A stretch of 42,827 nucleotides of DNA from contig CAZCTC010000065.1 in NCBI GenBank assembly GCA_964501335.1, forward strand, positions 1 through 42,827, in the 5' to 3' direction. A model generated the notes under the pieces. It was not told the origin of the DNA, ran no database searches, and saw only the letters and a program-made list of their open reading frames with translations. Positions 30,328-38,250 of the stretch are shown here, piece after piece. The translations under genes and the position numbers were made by a program. Position 1 is the stretch's first letter. Each line of letters starts with the position of its first letter. The DNA is from CAZCTC01 sp964501335. GTDB lineage: Bacteria; Chloroflexota; Anaerolineae; B4-G1; SLSP01.

Positions 30328-31466
30328 CTCGATACCTCCTTTGGTTGCCCCGCAAACTGCCACGCAGCGAACAATACCGCCGCCGCCACATAGACCGGCC
30401 AGAGGAAGAAGCCCCGGCCGGACCAGAACATGACCAGATCGACCCACGCAATGCCGGCCAGCAGAGCCCCGGTGCGCCGATCGGCTGCTGCCAGGCGCGC
30501 CGCCGCCGGCGCTACGTAGATCACGTGATAGACCATCACATACGGCGAAGCCAGCAGGCCCAACGGAAGCAAGACCAACAAGGTCTCTCGCAACCCTCGA
30601 CAAAAGTGAGCTGAGAGTTGTTCTGACTGAAAATCAGATCCAGAAATAAGGGAATTATGACTTTTCTGGCTCTGCGGCTCTGCTTCTCCGCGGCTCTGCG
30701 TTAAATTTTCTATCTTCAACACTGCAAACCAGACTGCCCCGATCCCGGCCGTGCCCAGCACCACCGGCCCGACGTTTCCCCAAGGGGAGGTCCGATAGAG
30801 GGCCATACCCCAGGGCGAAATCAGGCCGTAGGGATCCGGATTGGGATGGGCCTGGAGGTAGGCCACGAACCGCACCGGCCAATCAGGGCCGGCAAGCACC
30901 ATACCGGCGACCAGGGCCAGCGCCGGCAGGACGGCGATCTGCACCAGCTCGCGCCGTGGCCACCGCAAAACCGCCAACCCCAACACCAGCGCCGGCAGCA
31001 GGACATTGGTCGGCTTCATCCCCAGGATAACCAACGCCAGGCCGAAGAGCCAGGGCCGCCGCCGTTCCACCGCCAGGTAGCCCAACGCCACGCCGGCCAG
31101 GATCAGAGCGTCCACCTGGCTACACATAATCAGCCAGGCCGAGAACATGGTCGTGGTGGCCAGCGCCACCGCCTGCCACCGTTGAGCGCCGGAGAGCACC
31201 GTCACAGCCCAGACCAGGGCCAGGATGGAGGCCAGGTTGAACGCCACCTGGCCGGCGATCGGCGGCAATGCAGCGAACGGAGCAAAGACCAGGACGGCCC
31301 AGGGCGCATAGTAGAAAGTCACCGCGTCGGTATAGAGCCGGGCTCCGCCCAGCACCTGGCGCACCGCCTGAGCGTAGACCGCGAAATCCGACGGCCCCCG
31401 CAGCACGGAAGCCAGGATAAAGGGAAGTAAAAACAGGGCTGGAATGAATTTAGAGAAGCTTTTCAT
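30324..31466 (-). CDS. GT87-family (DUF2029) polyprenyl-dependent mannosyltransferase-like protein
   Basis: 380-residue polytopic protein with roughly ten membrane helices. The N-terminal pattern SDFAVYAQAVRQVLGGARLY, followed by YYAPWAVLVFAPFAALP, matches the GT87/DUF2029 family (Asp-containing first loop, then the Y-PP-like second segment), known from mycobacterial arabinomannan synthesis. GGAG precedes the ATG at 31466. The region at about residues 255-290 is AT-richer and less hydrophobic. It is the first gene after the 110-bp repeats and is coupled to the winged-helix gene. Confidence 0.75.
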   Translation of the reverse strand: MKSFSKFIPALFLLPFILASVLRGPSDFAVYAQAVRQVLGGARLYTDAVTFYYAPWAVLVFAPFAALPPIAGQVAFNLASILALVWAVTVLSGAQRWQAVALATTTMFSAWLIMCSQVDALILAGVALGYLAVERRRPWLFGLALVILGMKPTNVLLPALVLGLAVLRWPRRELVQIAVLPALALVAGMVLAGPDWPVRFVAYLQAHPNPDPYGLISPWGMALYRTSPWGNVGPVVLGTAGIGAVWFAVLKIENLTQSRGEAEPQSQKSHNSLISGSDFQSEQLSAHFCRGLRETLLVLLPLGLLASPYVMVYHVIYVAPAAARLAAADRRTGALLAGIAWVDLVMFWSGRGFFLWPVYVAAAVLFAAWQFAGQPKEVSR

Positions 31467-31814
31467 TACCTACTCCGTAAATTAGTTGACTGGTTAACTT
31501 GTGAAACTTTCGTAACTTTAGGTAGGTGCGCTTACCAAAAAAGTGCTGTGGGGAAAGTTTTCTTTCTGTTGCGAAAGTTTCAAAGTTTCACTTTTAGAAA
31601 AAAATGAAACCTTCGCAGATATTGAAACTTTGCTATAAAACTATTCCCGGATATCTACTCTTTAAATCTAAGTCCTTCTTTCATAGTTACGAAAGTTTCA
31701 CTTTTGGAAAAATGAAACCTTCGCAGATATTGAAACTTTGCTGTAAAACTATTCCCGGATATTTACTCTTTAAATCTAAGTCCTTCTTTCATAGTTACGA
31801 AAGTTTCACTTTTT
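31467..31814. repeat. Two 108-110-bp direct repeats plus partial third in a noncoding AT-rich region
   Basis: Copy 1 covers 31582-31691, copy 2 31692-31799, and a third partial copy runs to 31814, into the last codons of the primase gene. Each begins AAAGTTTCACTTTT and contains ATGAAACCTTCGCAGATATT and GAAACTTTGCT, so GAAA/TTTC half-sites recur throughout. Further GTGAAACTTTCG (31501-31512) and GCGAAAGTTTCAAAGTTTC lie upstream. Such iteron-like AT-rich blocks next to a replication gene are candidate replication origins or centromere-like sites. The region also carries the promoter of the GT87 gene. Confidence 0.8.
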
Positions 31815-34178
31815 AGAATAGGCTTCCGGTTTGTCTCCCTTGGTAAGTAAGCCGATTCCAAAAAAGCCTTTGCGCCGGTTTTCGGCTTTGGGATTACGTC
31901 CGCTTTCAAACCGCTTGGATACCCGTTGACTGAAAGTCTTGATCCCCAACGGCCGCATTCCGTAAGATTCAGCCCAAGTGTTGTATTCGTTCAATAAATC
32001 ACTTGTCTCAACGAACGCCTTCGGCTCTAACACGCAACATTCCTCAATGAAAAGCGTCAGGATGTCTTCGTCACGTTTGTATTCATCCGTGGCGGCTCTA
32101 ACTATTTCAGGCGGATTGAGGCCCATCTGCTGCCATGCCAGACAACCCTGAATCAACCAGTTGAGAATGCCCGGCGCTTCCGCTATCATCGTTTCCCGTA
32201 GCCGGGAGTCTTTCGGATGTTCATGCGGATTATTGGGATCGGGATTGTCTTTGAACGTTTCATTGAAGGGAACCAGATTGACCCGCATCCAGATCGCATT
32301 GTCATCAGCCGGAATGGTCGGCTTATGGTTGGTCAGCAGCAGGAGCAGGTAACCGGGCATGAACGTAACGTTGCGACGGCCATAAGGCGGCCGGGCAGTG
32401 ATCTGCCCACCGCCGGTCAGTTTCTTGACCTGTGCTACATTCAGTCGAGCGCTTTCTTCCGATTCACTAACCCAACACAATCTCAGACCCCGCAGACTCA
32501 TCAAATCGGCATTAGGGGCTCCCGATGACCGGGCCACCTGGGATGCCACAACAATGCTTTCTGCCACCGAGCTGGCAATATTGTTTCCCAGGACCCCACC
32601 CAGGGTTTCCAGTAAGGTATCTTTCCCGTTGCGCCCGCCGCCCCAAAAAATCGGAAAAACATGGTCGTCGGTCAATCCGGTAATCCCATAACCGAATAGC
32701 CGTTGTATGTAAGCGCACAGGTCGGTATTGTTGCTGAAAATCTCCATCAGGAATTGCTTGAACCGGGGGCAATCGGCGTCCGGTTGATACGCGGTAGGAG
32801 CCACGCTGCGGATATAGTCCTTCGGCTCGCCCGCTCTGAACTGGCCGGTATGCAGATCGATGACACCGTTCTTCACGCCCAGCAGCCAGGGATTGCTGTC
32901 CCATTCATTGCCGGTAATTCCAATGCCCGGTTGCCGGCCGGCAAGTTCCAGGACATTGGAAATCCGGTTACGGTTGCACAGGCGGGTAGCATTCTTGTTC
33001 AATTCGTCAGCTTTCTTCATATCTGCCTGTCTCATGGACTCTCCTGAGGCATGAACGTATTGTTCAAATACGCCTGAAGTAATCAGCCCGGTGATCCGCC
33101 CGGTCTGATCTTCGTTCCAGTTTTGACCATCCCACAAAAACCAGCTACCTTCGGCATGATCAAAAGCAATTCTGTCCTGGAAGATCCGGGCCAGGATCTC
33201 CGCGTCTCCAGTCTCGCCCCGCTTCAACGCATTGATCAGCAGATCGGCATCCAACCACTCCTTCTTTTCCTCCTGCGGTTTTTCAGAAGATTGAGATTCT
33301 TGGGAAGAGACCGGCTTAGGCTGAGATACCTCCAGCTCTTTGATGACCCTGGGCGTGGCGCTCCCGGCCTCGATCCCGCTGGCAATCGTGTTGAGCGACT
33401 CTCGCTCCGTCAGGCCAATGGCGACCGCTACCTGTAAAAGATTGGCTTCGACTCGCCCCTGATCCAGCCACCCGGCCGCAACGATCTGCCCCAAAGCGGC
33501 CGCCGACTTGAACAATTGCCGATTACGTCCCCCCGGCGCAGTGCCGGCCAGCAAATTCAATTCATTGACCAATGCCGTTTCCGCATAGGAAGCCGTTCTC
33601 CCGATCGCCGGCGCCGGCTGCGTCACAGGCACTTTGATCGGCTGAGGCTCCCGCTCCATGATAAGCGGGAGCAGTTCAGCCGGCACTGGGCCCGGTTTGC
33701 GGTTCCAGCGATTCATCGGCAGGTATTCATTGCCGTTGGGATGGATCGACGGCGGCAGGACAATGTATCCACTGCTGGCCTTGATTTCGATCCCCGGCCC
33801 TAACTGGTCGGTGGTGTTGGGAATTACAATTCCTTCCGGCGCTGTAAAGATCAGATGCAAGCCATAACCGCCCGTGATAGACTTCAAAGCCCAATCATCC
33901 GAAAAACCGTACTCCGCTTTGAGCTCTTCCCAGGCAGCGATCCCGTCCCGCCCCTCTTTGTGGTCGAGATCGATCAACACCAGATGAGAAGCATGGGCCG
34001 CCAAACCGATATTAGCCTTGGGATTCTCAGTCCACCAACGTCGAATCACCTCCGCATCGGTCGTGGCATCCTTGAACCCATGCGTGCCCTTCAATGGTTG
34101 CTTGCCAACCAAAGGAAAAACCGCCCAGCCCCAATCAGCATAATGGAGAGCGTTGGAAAGCAAGTCGGTGTAGTCCAT
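31806..34178 (-). CDS. Primase-polymerase / D5-type helicase replication protein
   Basis: 790-residue replication initiator. The N-terminal archaeo-eukaryotic prim-pol domain (about 1-180) shows LVLIDLDHKEG with the catalytic Asp pair, GGYGLHLIF and the strand IEIKASSGYIVLPPS. A linker and a D5_N-like region (about 330-480) follow. The C-terminal superfamily 3 helicase has Walker A GGGRNGKDT at about 506, Walker B-like LCWVSESEE, and LLLLLTNHKP. This domain set is found in phage P4-type and plasmid replicases and in the RepPP group of AICEs. A GGGGGA site precedes the ATG. It starts 22 bases from a perfect inverted repeat and ends inside the 110-bp repeats. Confidence 0.92.
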   Translation of the reverse strand: MDYTDLLSNALHYADWGWAVFPLVGKQPLKGTHGFKDATTDAEVIRRWWTENPKANIGLAAHASHLVLIDLDHKEGRDGIAAWEELKAEYGFSDDWALKSITGGYGLHLIFTAPEGIVIPNTTDQLGPGIEIKASSGYIVLPPSIHPNGNEYLPMNRWNRKPGPVPAELLPLIMEREPQPIKVPVTQPAPAIGRTASYAETALVNELNLLAGTAPGGRNRQLFKSAAALGQIVAAGWLDQGRVEANLLQVAVAIGLTERESLNTIASGIEAGSATPRVIKELEVSQPKPVSSQESQSSEKPQEEKKEWLDADLLINALKRGETGDAEILARIFQDRIAFDHAEGSWFLWDGQNWNEDQTGRITGLITSGVFEQYVHASGESMRQADMKKADELNKNATRLCNRNRISNVLELAGRQPGIGITGNEWDSNPWLLGVKNGVIDLHTGQFRAGEPKDYIRSVAPTAYQPDADCPRFKQFLMEIFSNNTDLCAYIQRLFGYGITGLTDDHVFPIFWGGGRNGKDTLLETLGGVLGNNIASSVAESIVVASQVARSSGAPNADLMSLRGLRLCWVSESEESARLNVAQVKKLTGGGQITARPPYGRRNVTFMPGYLLLLLTNHKPTIPADDNAIWMRVNLVPFNETFKDNPDPNNPHEHPKDSRLRETMIAEAPGILNWLIQGCLAWQQMGLNPPEIVRAATDEYKRDEDILTLFIEECCVLEPKAFVETSDLLNEYNTWAESYGMRPLGIKTFSQRVSKRFESGRNPKAENRRKGFFGIGLLTKGDKPEAYSKK

Positions 34179-34199
34179 GTTCAGTTTCCCCCTTTGCTT

Positions 34200-34245
34200 A
34201 TTTCTTGACGCAAGAAATAAGGGCTTATTTCTTGCGTCAAGAAAT
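34200..34245. promoter_or_regulatory. Perfect 22-bp inverted repeat between candidate parR and the primase
   Basis: Left arm 34200-34221 and right arm 34224-34245 are exact reverse complements around a GG centre. Each arm itself contains the palindrome TTTCTTG-ACG/CGT-CAAGAAA, giving two operator-like sites. It ends at the stop codon of the 84-residue gene and lies 22 bases before the primase ATG. No U-tract follows on the transcribed strand. Likely an operator, centromere-like site or origin cruciform. Confidence 0.8.
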
Positions 34246-34499
34246 TAGAACGTTAGATTGTCTAAAGCGTCGTCCAGGTCGTCATCGTCTGGGAGATCGG
34301 CGACCTGTGGTACAATTAATCGTCCAGACCTCATCGTAGCCTTTATCGTGTTGGCTCGCTGTCGGGCTGGAACCTTAGCCAGGGCGGCGATCAGGTCGTC
34401 GTCCTGGCCCGGATAAAGCAACAGCTTCAAATTGATAACGACGGGTTGCCGTTCTGCCGGCGGCCGGCCGGCTCCAGGTGCCCGATGTTTCTTAACCAT
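34245..34499 (-). CDS. Small DNA-binding-like protein, candidate ParR
   Basis: 84-residue protein with a basic N-terminus (MVKKHRAPGAGRPPAERQPV), then VVINLKLLLYPGQDDDLIAA, a helix pair ending KATMRSGRL, and an acidic tail rich in Asp (DLPDDDDLDDALDNL). A short beta strand followed by two helices fits a ribbon-helix-helix fold, as in ParR proteins. Its position downstream of the ParM-like gene and next to a large inverted repeat matches a parMRC layout, and its acidic C-terminus could contact the filament. GGGGA precedes the ATG. It overlaps the previous gene by 73 bases. Confidence 0.58.
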   Translation of the reverse strand: MVKKHRAPGAGRPPAERQPVVINLKLLLYPGQDDDLIAALAKVPARQRANTIKATMRSGRLIVPQVADLPDDDDLDDALDNLTF

Positions 34500-34627
34500 G
34501 GCCGTTCCCCTTTCGAAATCCAGTCCTCGATGACCAACAACGTCAGCAACGCGACTTTGAAAACCACCCAGGTGCATAGAGAAGCCACCATCGCTACTTC
34601 CAGAATGAACAGTCGCCAGCGCTTCAT
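34427..34627 (-). CDS. 66-residue single-helix membrane protein between parM-like and candidate parR
   Basis: Begins MKRWRLFILEVAMVASLCTW; a hydrophobic helix (about 7-32) is followed by a soluble basic tail. The ATG follows the ParM-like stop by two bases and has AGGAAG as ribosome site. The 73-base overlap with the following gene in another frame makes its C-terminal part less certain. Confidence 0.5.
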   Translation of the reverse strand: MKRWRLFILEVAMVASLCTWVVFKVALLTLLVIEDWISKGERPWLRNIGHLEPAGRRQNGNPSLSI

Positions 34628-34629
34628 GG

Positions 34630-35592
34630 CTACTTCCTCAGCCCGAACTTGAACAGGCCCCGCGCCGTGGCCAGGACCGGCAGATCCGGGAACCAGGCAC
34701 GGCCCTGGAATTTTCGGGTGAACATATCTTGCAAGAGCAAGGCCCCGCCGCCGACCACAATCACGGCCGCGAACCGCTGCCAGGCGTTGCCCCACCGCTT
34801 GTTGATGGTGTCCGACACTTCGCTGGACCAGATCGGCAGGGCCTTGTTGATTCCCTCCAGCGTGCCGGCGCGGAGCTGGGCGTCCATCTCGCCCCGGCTG
34901 TATAAGTCGTTGGGATTGAGGATCTCCAGCAGCCGGCGCACCCCCATCGATCGCCCGGCCGTGAACCGCTGTTGGATCTGCATATTGTGGACCGCCAGCA
35001 TTTCGATGGTGTTCATACCCACCGAAAGGATGCCGATCTCCTTGCCGGCCAGCACTTTGCGCTCCGGGATGTACCGGCCGGCGTCGTCCAGCAACCAATC
35101 CATCATCGCGCCGATCGGCTGCGAGGTGACCTTCACCTTATCGATGTTCACCACGCTGGGCCGCCCGTTGGCCGTCCAGGCATGTTTTCCACTGAGCCAG
35201 TCCTTGACGGCCTGTACATTGACGGCCGCTTCGTCGCCGGTCAGGGTCTCCAACGGCAGGCCGACGATCACATTGAACTTCTCGTCCAGGCCGACGACGA
35301 CTTTATCCAGGGCGGCGCAAAGCAGGCCCTCCATTTCGGGCGCACCGGTGAAGCGGTCGTGATCCAGGTTCTCCACCGGCCGGCCCCATTCGTGGGCCGT
35401 CGTACCGACCAGGAAGCTGCCTTTATCGCTGACCAGATGGACGGGCCGCTCGGAAGTGGTCAGGCCGGCCAGGGACGAGACGGCGGCCGCGCCGTCGATC
35501 GCAATAATGGACGGCAGCTCTACAAAGCCGAAATCGCCGTACAGTTTAATGGCGCCGGCGCCGGGATCGATGGCTAATAACATGGTAGTCAT
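34630..35592 (-). CDS. ParM/StbA-like bacterial actin
   Basis: 320-residue actin-fold ATPase, likely moving or positioning the element's DNA by filament growth. Motifs: phosphate 1 AIDPGAGAIKLYG at about 7-19, the connect-1-like region VIVGLPLE, phosphate 2 ILSVGMNTIEML at about 188-199, and the adenosine motif VVVGGGALLL at about 278-287. In phosphate 2 the usual Asp is replaced by Ser190, which may slow or change ATP hydrolysis. AAGGAG stands before the ATG at 35592. It is followed by a candidate ParR and an inverted repeat, and preceded by two related P-loop ATPase genes. Confidence 0.82.
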   Translation of the reverse strand: MTTMLLAIDPGAGAIKLYGDFGFVELPSIIAIDGAAAVSSLAGLTTSERPVHLVSDKGSFLVGTTAHEWGRPVENLDHDRFTGAPEMEGLLCAALDKVVVGLDEKFNVIVGLPLETLTGDEAAVNVQAVKDWLSGKHAWTANGRPSVVNIDKVKVTSQPIGAMMDWLLDDAGRYIPERKVLAGKEIGILSVGMNTIEMLAVHNMQIQQRFTAGRSMGVRRLLEILNPNDLYSRGEMDAQLRAGTLEGINKALPIWSSEVSDTINKRWGNAWQRFAAVIVVGGGALLLQDMFTRKFQGRAWFPDLPVLATARGLFKFGLRK

Positions 35593-35604
35593 GGGTTTTT
35601 CTCC

Positions 35605-36411
35605 TTATCGCATTTCCAGAAGTTGCTTTTCGTAGATAGCCGGCAGAATCTGCCGCCCCAGCTCCAATCGTTGTCGCCGTTCAACGGCATGGATGACGCC
35701 CACCTGCTGAGCAAAGGCCAGCCCCATCCGATAGCCTGTGTACAAAAGCCGCGGCTGATAAGAAAGGTCCAGCCCCGCTTCCCGCTGTCCCAGGTCGATA
35801 GAATGCAAAAGGCTTTCTTCGGACTGAAAACCCTGAGCCTTGATCCAGTCGGCATACCCGGCCATCGCCCCAGGATAAAAAGCATCCGCACCCCTCCCCG
35901 CCCGGTCAATCGCCTCGACCATCGGCAACGTGAAATCTTCCGGCGTCAAAGGCACAAAAAAGAAATGTCGCCGCGCTTCCTTGGGCGGCAAGAGCCGGGC
36001 CACGCCGATCGAAGCGAAGTCGGTCAACACCCGCTGATAACGGGCCAACACTGGAGACTGCCGGGGTTGAGCATAGTCGTCAATCCAGACCAATTGCCCC
36101 GGCATCCGACGAACTACCACATCCATCCAATACACCGACTCATACCAACTGACATGCGGCGTCATCCCCACCAACTCCCCAAAGTGAGACGCCGTCAACC
36201 GCGCCAGCGTGGTCTTCATGGCCCGCTTCTGGCCGTAAAGCAACAACGTAAAGGCCGGTTGAACGATCGGCGCTAACGGCGCCAGGTAAGCCATCGACCA
36301 CAAGGGCACCATGATCTCCGGTTTAGCCAGGTCCAGGAAACGCAAACTGGCAGCGGTGGCTTCGACAATCTGTTCACGGGAAAGAGCCGGCACTAAATTG
36401 GATGTAGTCAT
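35605..36411 (-). CDS. Degenerate P-loop ATPase-like protein, copy 2 of a duplicated cassette
   Basis: 268-residue protein, paralogous to 36854-37765. Shared features include ASLRFLDLAKPEIMVPLWSM followed by AYLAPLAP, a P-loop-like GQKRAMKTT at 60-68 in which the usual Gly before Lys is Met, a Walker B QLVWIDDYA with Asp111-Asp112, FYPGAMAGYADWI near 180-190, and GLAFAQQVGVIHAVE. The arrangement resembles DUF927-type ATPases linked to mobile elements, but I cannot assign it firmly. An AAGGAG site and the same spacing to the ATG as parM suggest matched expression. Possible role: a motor or adaptor in partition or transfer. Confidence 0.65.
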   Translation of the reverse strand: MTTSNLVPALSREQIVEATAASLRFLDLAKPEIMVPLWSMAYLAPLAPIVQPAFTLLLYGQKRAMKTTLARLTASHFGELVGMTPHVSWYESVYWMDVVVRRMPGQLVWIDDYAQPRQSPVLARYQRVLTDFASIGVARLLPPKEARRHFFFVPLTPEDFTLPMVEAIDRAGRGADAFYPGAMAGYADWIKAQGFQSEESLLHSIDLGQREAGLDLSYQPRLLYTGYRMGLAFAQQVGVIHAVERRQRLELGRQILPAIYEKQLLEMR

Positions 36412-36468
36412 GTTTTCTTCTCCTTACTTCAAGATGTTTGATAACCGATAAATTATCCCGTCCGCCGA

Positions 36469-36867
36469 TCAGGACGATCCCGGCGGCCCCACCTTCATCA
36501 AGCAATTCACCGGCACCCGGTGACACTTCCAGCGGTAATCGAGGACATAGGCCAGGGTTCCATCCGGCGAAAAGGACTGAATGATGCCGGCTTCCTCATC
36601 GCTACCCCCACCCCAGTACACCCCATCGTCGATTTGAAACTCCCCTGATTCAACCGGGCCAGCGGTTTCCGGGAGCGCAGCTCCTGGATTGTTGGCCAAG
36701 CGCAGGCCAACTTCAGCCACCACCAACCCCAAAAAGGCACCCAAAGCCGCCCAGAGAAACTCCACCCGCACCAGACCCAGGAGCAAGAGCCCCATCACCA
36801 CCAGACATTTCACCACGAAAAACCCAGAACGAACCCCTGCAATCAGCCGTTGCTTATCCTCGTCCAT
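36469..36867 (-). CDS. Membrane-anchored SH3-like protein, copy 2 of a duplicated cassette
   Basis: 132-residue protein; start at 36867 (MDEDKQRLIAG) has GGGAGGGG upstream. Two hydrophobic helices (VVKCLVVMGLLLLGLVRVEF and LWAALGAFLGLVVAEVGL) cover about 15-60. The C-terminal ~50 residues (FQIDDGVYWGGGSDEEAGII, then the SFSPDGTLAYVL strand and CHRVPVNCLMKV) align with the whole 65-residue protein at 37779-37976, giving a small SH3/KOW-like barrel. Thus copy 2 has gained a membrane anchor. It overlaps the end of the copy 1 ATPase gene by 14 bases. Confidence 0.62.
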   Translation of the reverse strand: MDEDKQRLIAGVRSGFFVVKCLVVMGLLLLGLVRVEFLWAALGAFLGLVVAEVGLRLANNPGAALPETAGPVESGEFQIDDGVYWGGGSDEEAGIIQSFSPDGTLAYVLDYRWKCHRVPVNCLMKVGPPGSS

Positions 36868-37765
36868 CGTTGGCCCCTCCCAAAGTTTCACTCTGCACCC
36901 GATACTGCCGTTCCCCGGCGGCCAGCAACGCTTTCCAGCCGGCGATCTGCTGCTGTTGGAACTCCGCGTGACTCAGCAACCCCAACGATTCCGCAAAGGC
37001 CAGCCCCAAGGAAAAACCCACGCCCAACGCTCCCAGATGGTGCAGTTCCGGCAAGGCCATCACGGCGCCCGCCTCATCGGCCAAATCCACCACCCACCAA
37101 CGCAGATTGTCCAACATGCTGGGCTCTTGAGCATGAATCCAGTTCACATAGCCGGCCATCGCCTGAGAATACAACGGCGCGTCTTCGACCACGGCTTGGT
37201 TGACCGCCGCCCGCACCCGCATGGTGATATCCTTATGCTGCACCGGAACATCGAACAGGTGCGGCAGGATCACCGTATTGATCGAGTAGACATCCGACGT
37301 ACACAACGCATAGACCCGGGGCGCATCGGAACCCCCGACGCCGGCGCACCAGCTCTTCACCATGTGCGTGACCTTGCTCTGAAAGTAGGCATCGCCTTCA
37401 TAGTGCCTGCTGTAGTCGTCCACCCAGAGCACACAGTGCTCCGCCTCAATGGCCTTGGTTTCCAACGACAGCGCTGAGTCGGTCCAGGTCGCCGGCGGCG
37501 TGTTGTACCGGAACCGCCCGAAGTGAGAGAGCAACAGAGCGGAGAGCGGCGCTTTGTAGGTCCGGCTCGGCCCATGCAGCCACACCAGAAAAGTCGGCGC
37601 AATCAGGTCGGCCAGCGGCGCGAGATAGGCCAGCGCCCACAAAGGCGTCACGATCTCCGGCCGGGCCAGCGTCAAAAACCGCAGACTCGCCTGCATCGCC
37701 TCCGGCAGATCCGGCTGCGTTTCCGGTAATTCATAAATCCCGAAGTCTTCTATAAGCTGTGCCAT
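36854..37765 (-). CDS. Degenerate P-loop ATPase-like protein, copy 1 of a duplicated cassette
   Basis: 303-residue paralogue of 35605-36411. Conserved core: ASLRFLTLARPEIVTPLWAL followed by AYLAPLAD, a P-loop position HGPSRTYKAP (65-72) with Lys71 kept but the Thr/Ser replaced by Ala, Walker B CVLWVDDYS with Asp116-Asp117, LYSQAMAGYVNWI, and GLAFAESLGLLSHAE. The two copies have lost different parts of the Walker A motif, suggesting that they act together, perhaps as a heteromer, with altered nucleotide use. AAAGGAGG precedes the ATG. A 13-base gap separates it from its SH3-like partner gene. Confidence 0.65.
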   Translation of the reverse strand: MAQLIEDFGIYELPETQPDLPEAMQASLRFLTLARPEIVTPLWALAYLAPLADLIAPTFLVWLHGPSRTYKAPLSALLLSHFGRFRYNTPPATWTDSALSLETKAIEAEHCVLWVDDYSRHYEGDAYFQSKVTHMVKSWCAGVGGSDAPRVYALCTSDVYSINTVILPHLFDVPVQHKDITMRVRAAVNQAVVEDAPLYSQAMAGYVNWIHAQEPSMLDNLRWWVVDLADEAGAVMALPELHHLGALGVGFSLGLAFAESLGLLSHAEFQQQQIAGWKALLAAGERQYRVQSETLGGANDGRG

Positions 37766-37778
37766 CCGCCTGCCTCCT

Positions 37779-37976
37779 TTACCCGGCAGTTCCCAACGCC
37801 GCTGGCGGCTCCAGCCGCTTCAAATAGATCACCGGAACCTGCAAAGATCGGCCCCGCCAGTCCCGTACAAAAGCCGTCATTCCGCTGATCGAAAAAGCCA
37901 CGATGATCCCGCATTCCTCGTCCCCCCACATCACCCGATCGTTGATCTGCAATGCCTTTTCCGCCGGCTGATCCAT
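37779..37976 (-). CDS. 65-residue SH3-like protein, copy 1 of a duplicated cassette
   Basis: Start at 37976 (MDQPAEKALQINDRVMWGDE) with AGGAGGAAGG upstream. The rest reads ECGIIVAFSISGMTAFVRDW and SLQVPVIYLKRLE. The alternating strands and turn glycine suit a small beta-barrel (SH3/KOW-like). It matches the C-terminal domain of 36469-36867 but lacks the membrane anchor. Probably the binding partner of the adjacent ATPase-like protein. Confidence 0.62.
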   Translation of the reverse strand: MDQPAEKALQINDRVMWGDEECGIIVAFSISGMTAFVRDWRGRSLQVPVIYLKRLEPPAALGTAG

Positions 37977-37998
37977 AGTCCCTTCCTCCTGGATTGCC

Positions 37999-38235
37999 TT
38001 AGCAGTTGTCATAGCTCAGGTAGTACAGATCAATGAGGGCTTCCGAATGCCGGTTGACCCGCGTCTGCCAATCCGCGAACAACCAGGCCGACCGCGCTTC
38101 CCGCCGGGCCGCTTCGGCTTTGATCGCCCGCCGATTACAGCCCCCATGCGTGATCGAATAATCCCCCCGGCCGGAATGGTGCTCCGTATCCCGCCCCCGC
38201 CGGGGATTCCACACCAAAGAAATAACCTCGTCCAT
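37999..38235 (-). CDS. 78-residue hypothetical protein
   Basis: Soluble, basic-rich protein beginning MDEVISLVWNPRRGRDTEHH, with a helical second half (AIKAEAARREARSAWLFADW). AAGGGGC lies before the ATG. No family is recognised and there is no membrane segment. It is placed in the same transcript, 16 bases from the preceding gene. Confidence 0.5.
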   Translation of the reverse strand: MDEVISLVWNPRRGRDTEHHSGRGDYSITHGGCNRRAIKAEAARREARSAWLFADWQTRVNRHSEALIDLYYLSYDNC

Positions 38236-38250
38236 ACCCTTGCCCCTTTC

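Noticed and set aside
31604..31816. Plus-strand frame encoding a 35-residue repeat twice
   Set aside because: It simply translates the 108-110-bp DNA repeats; there is no ribosome site, and the repeat also overlaps the primase stop.
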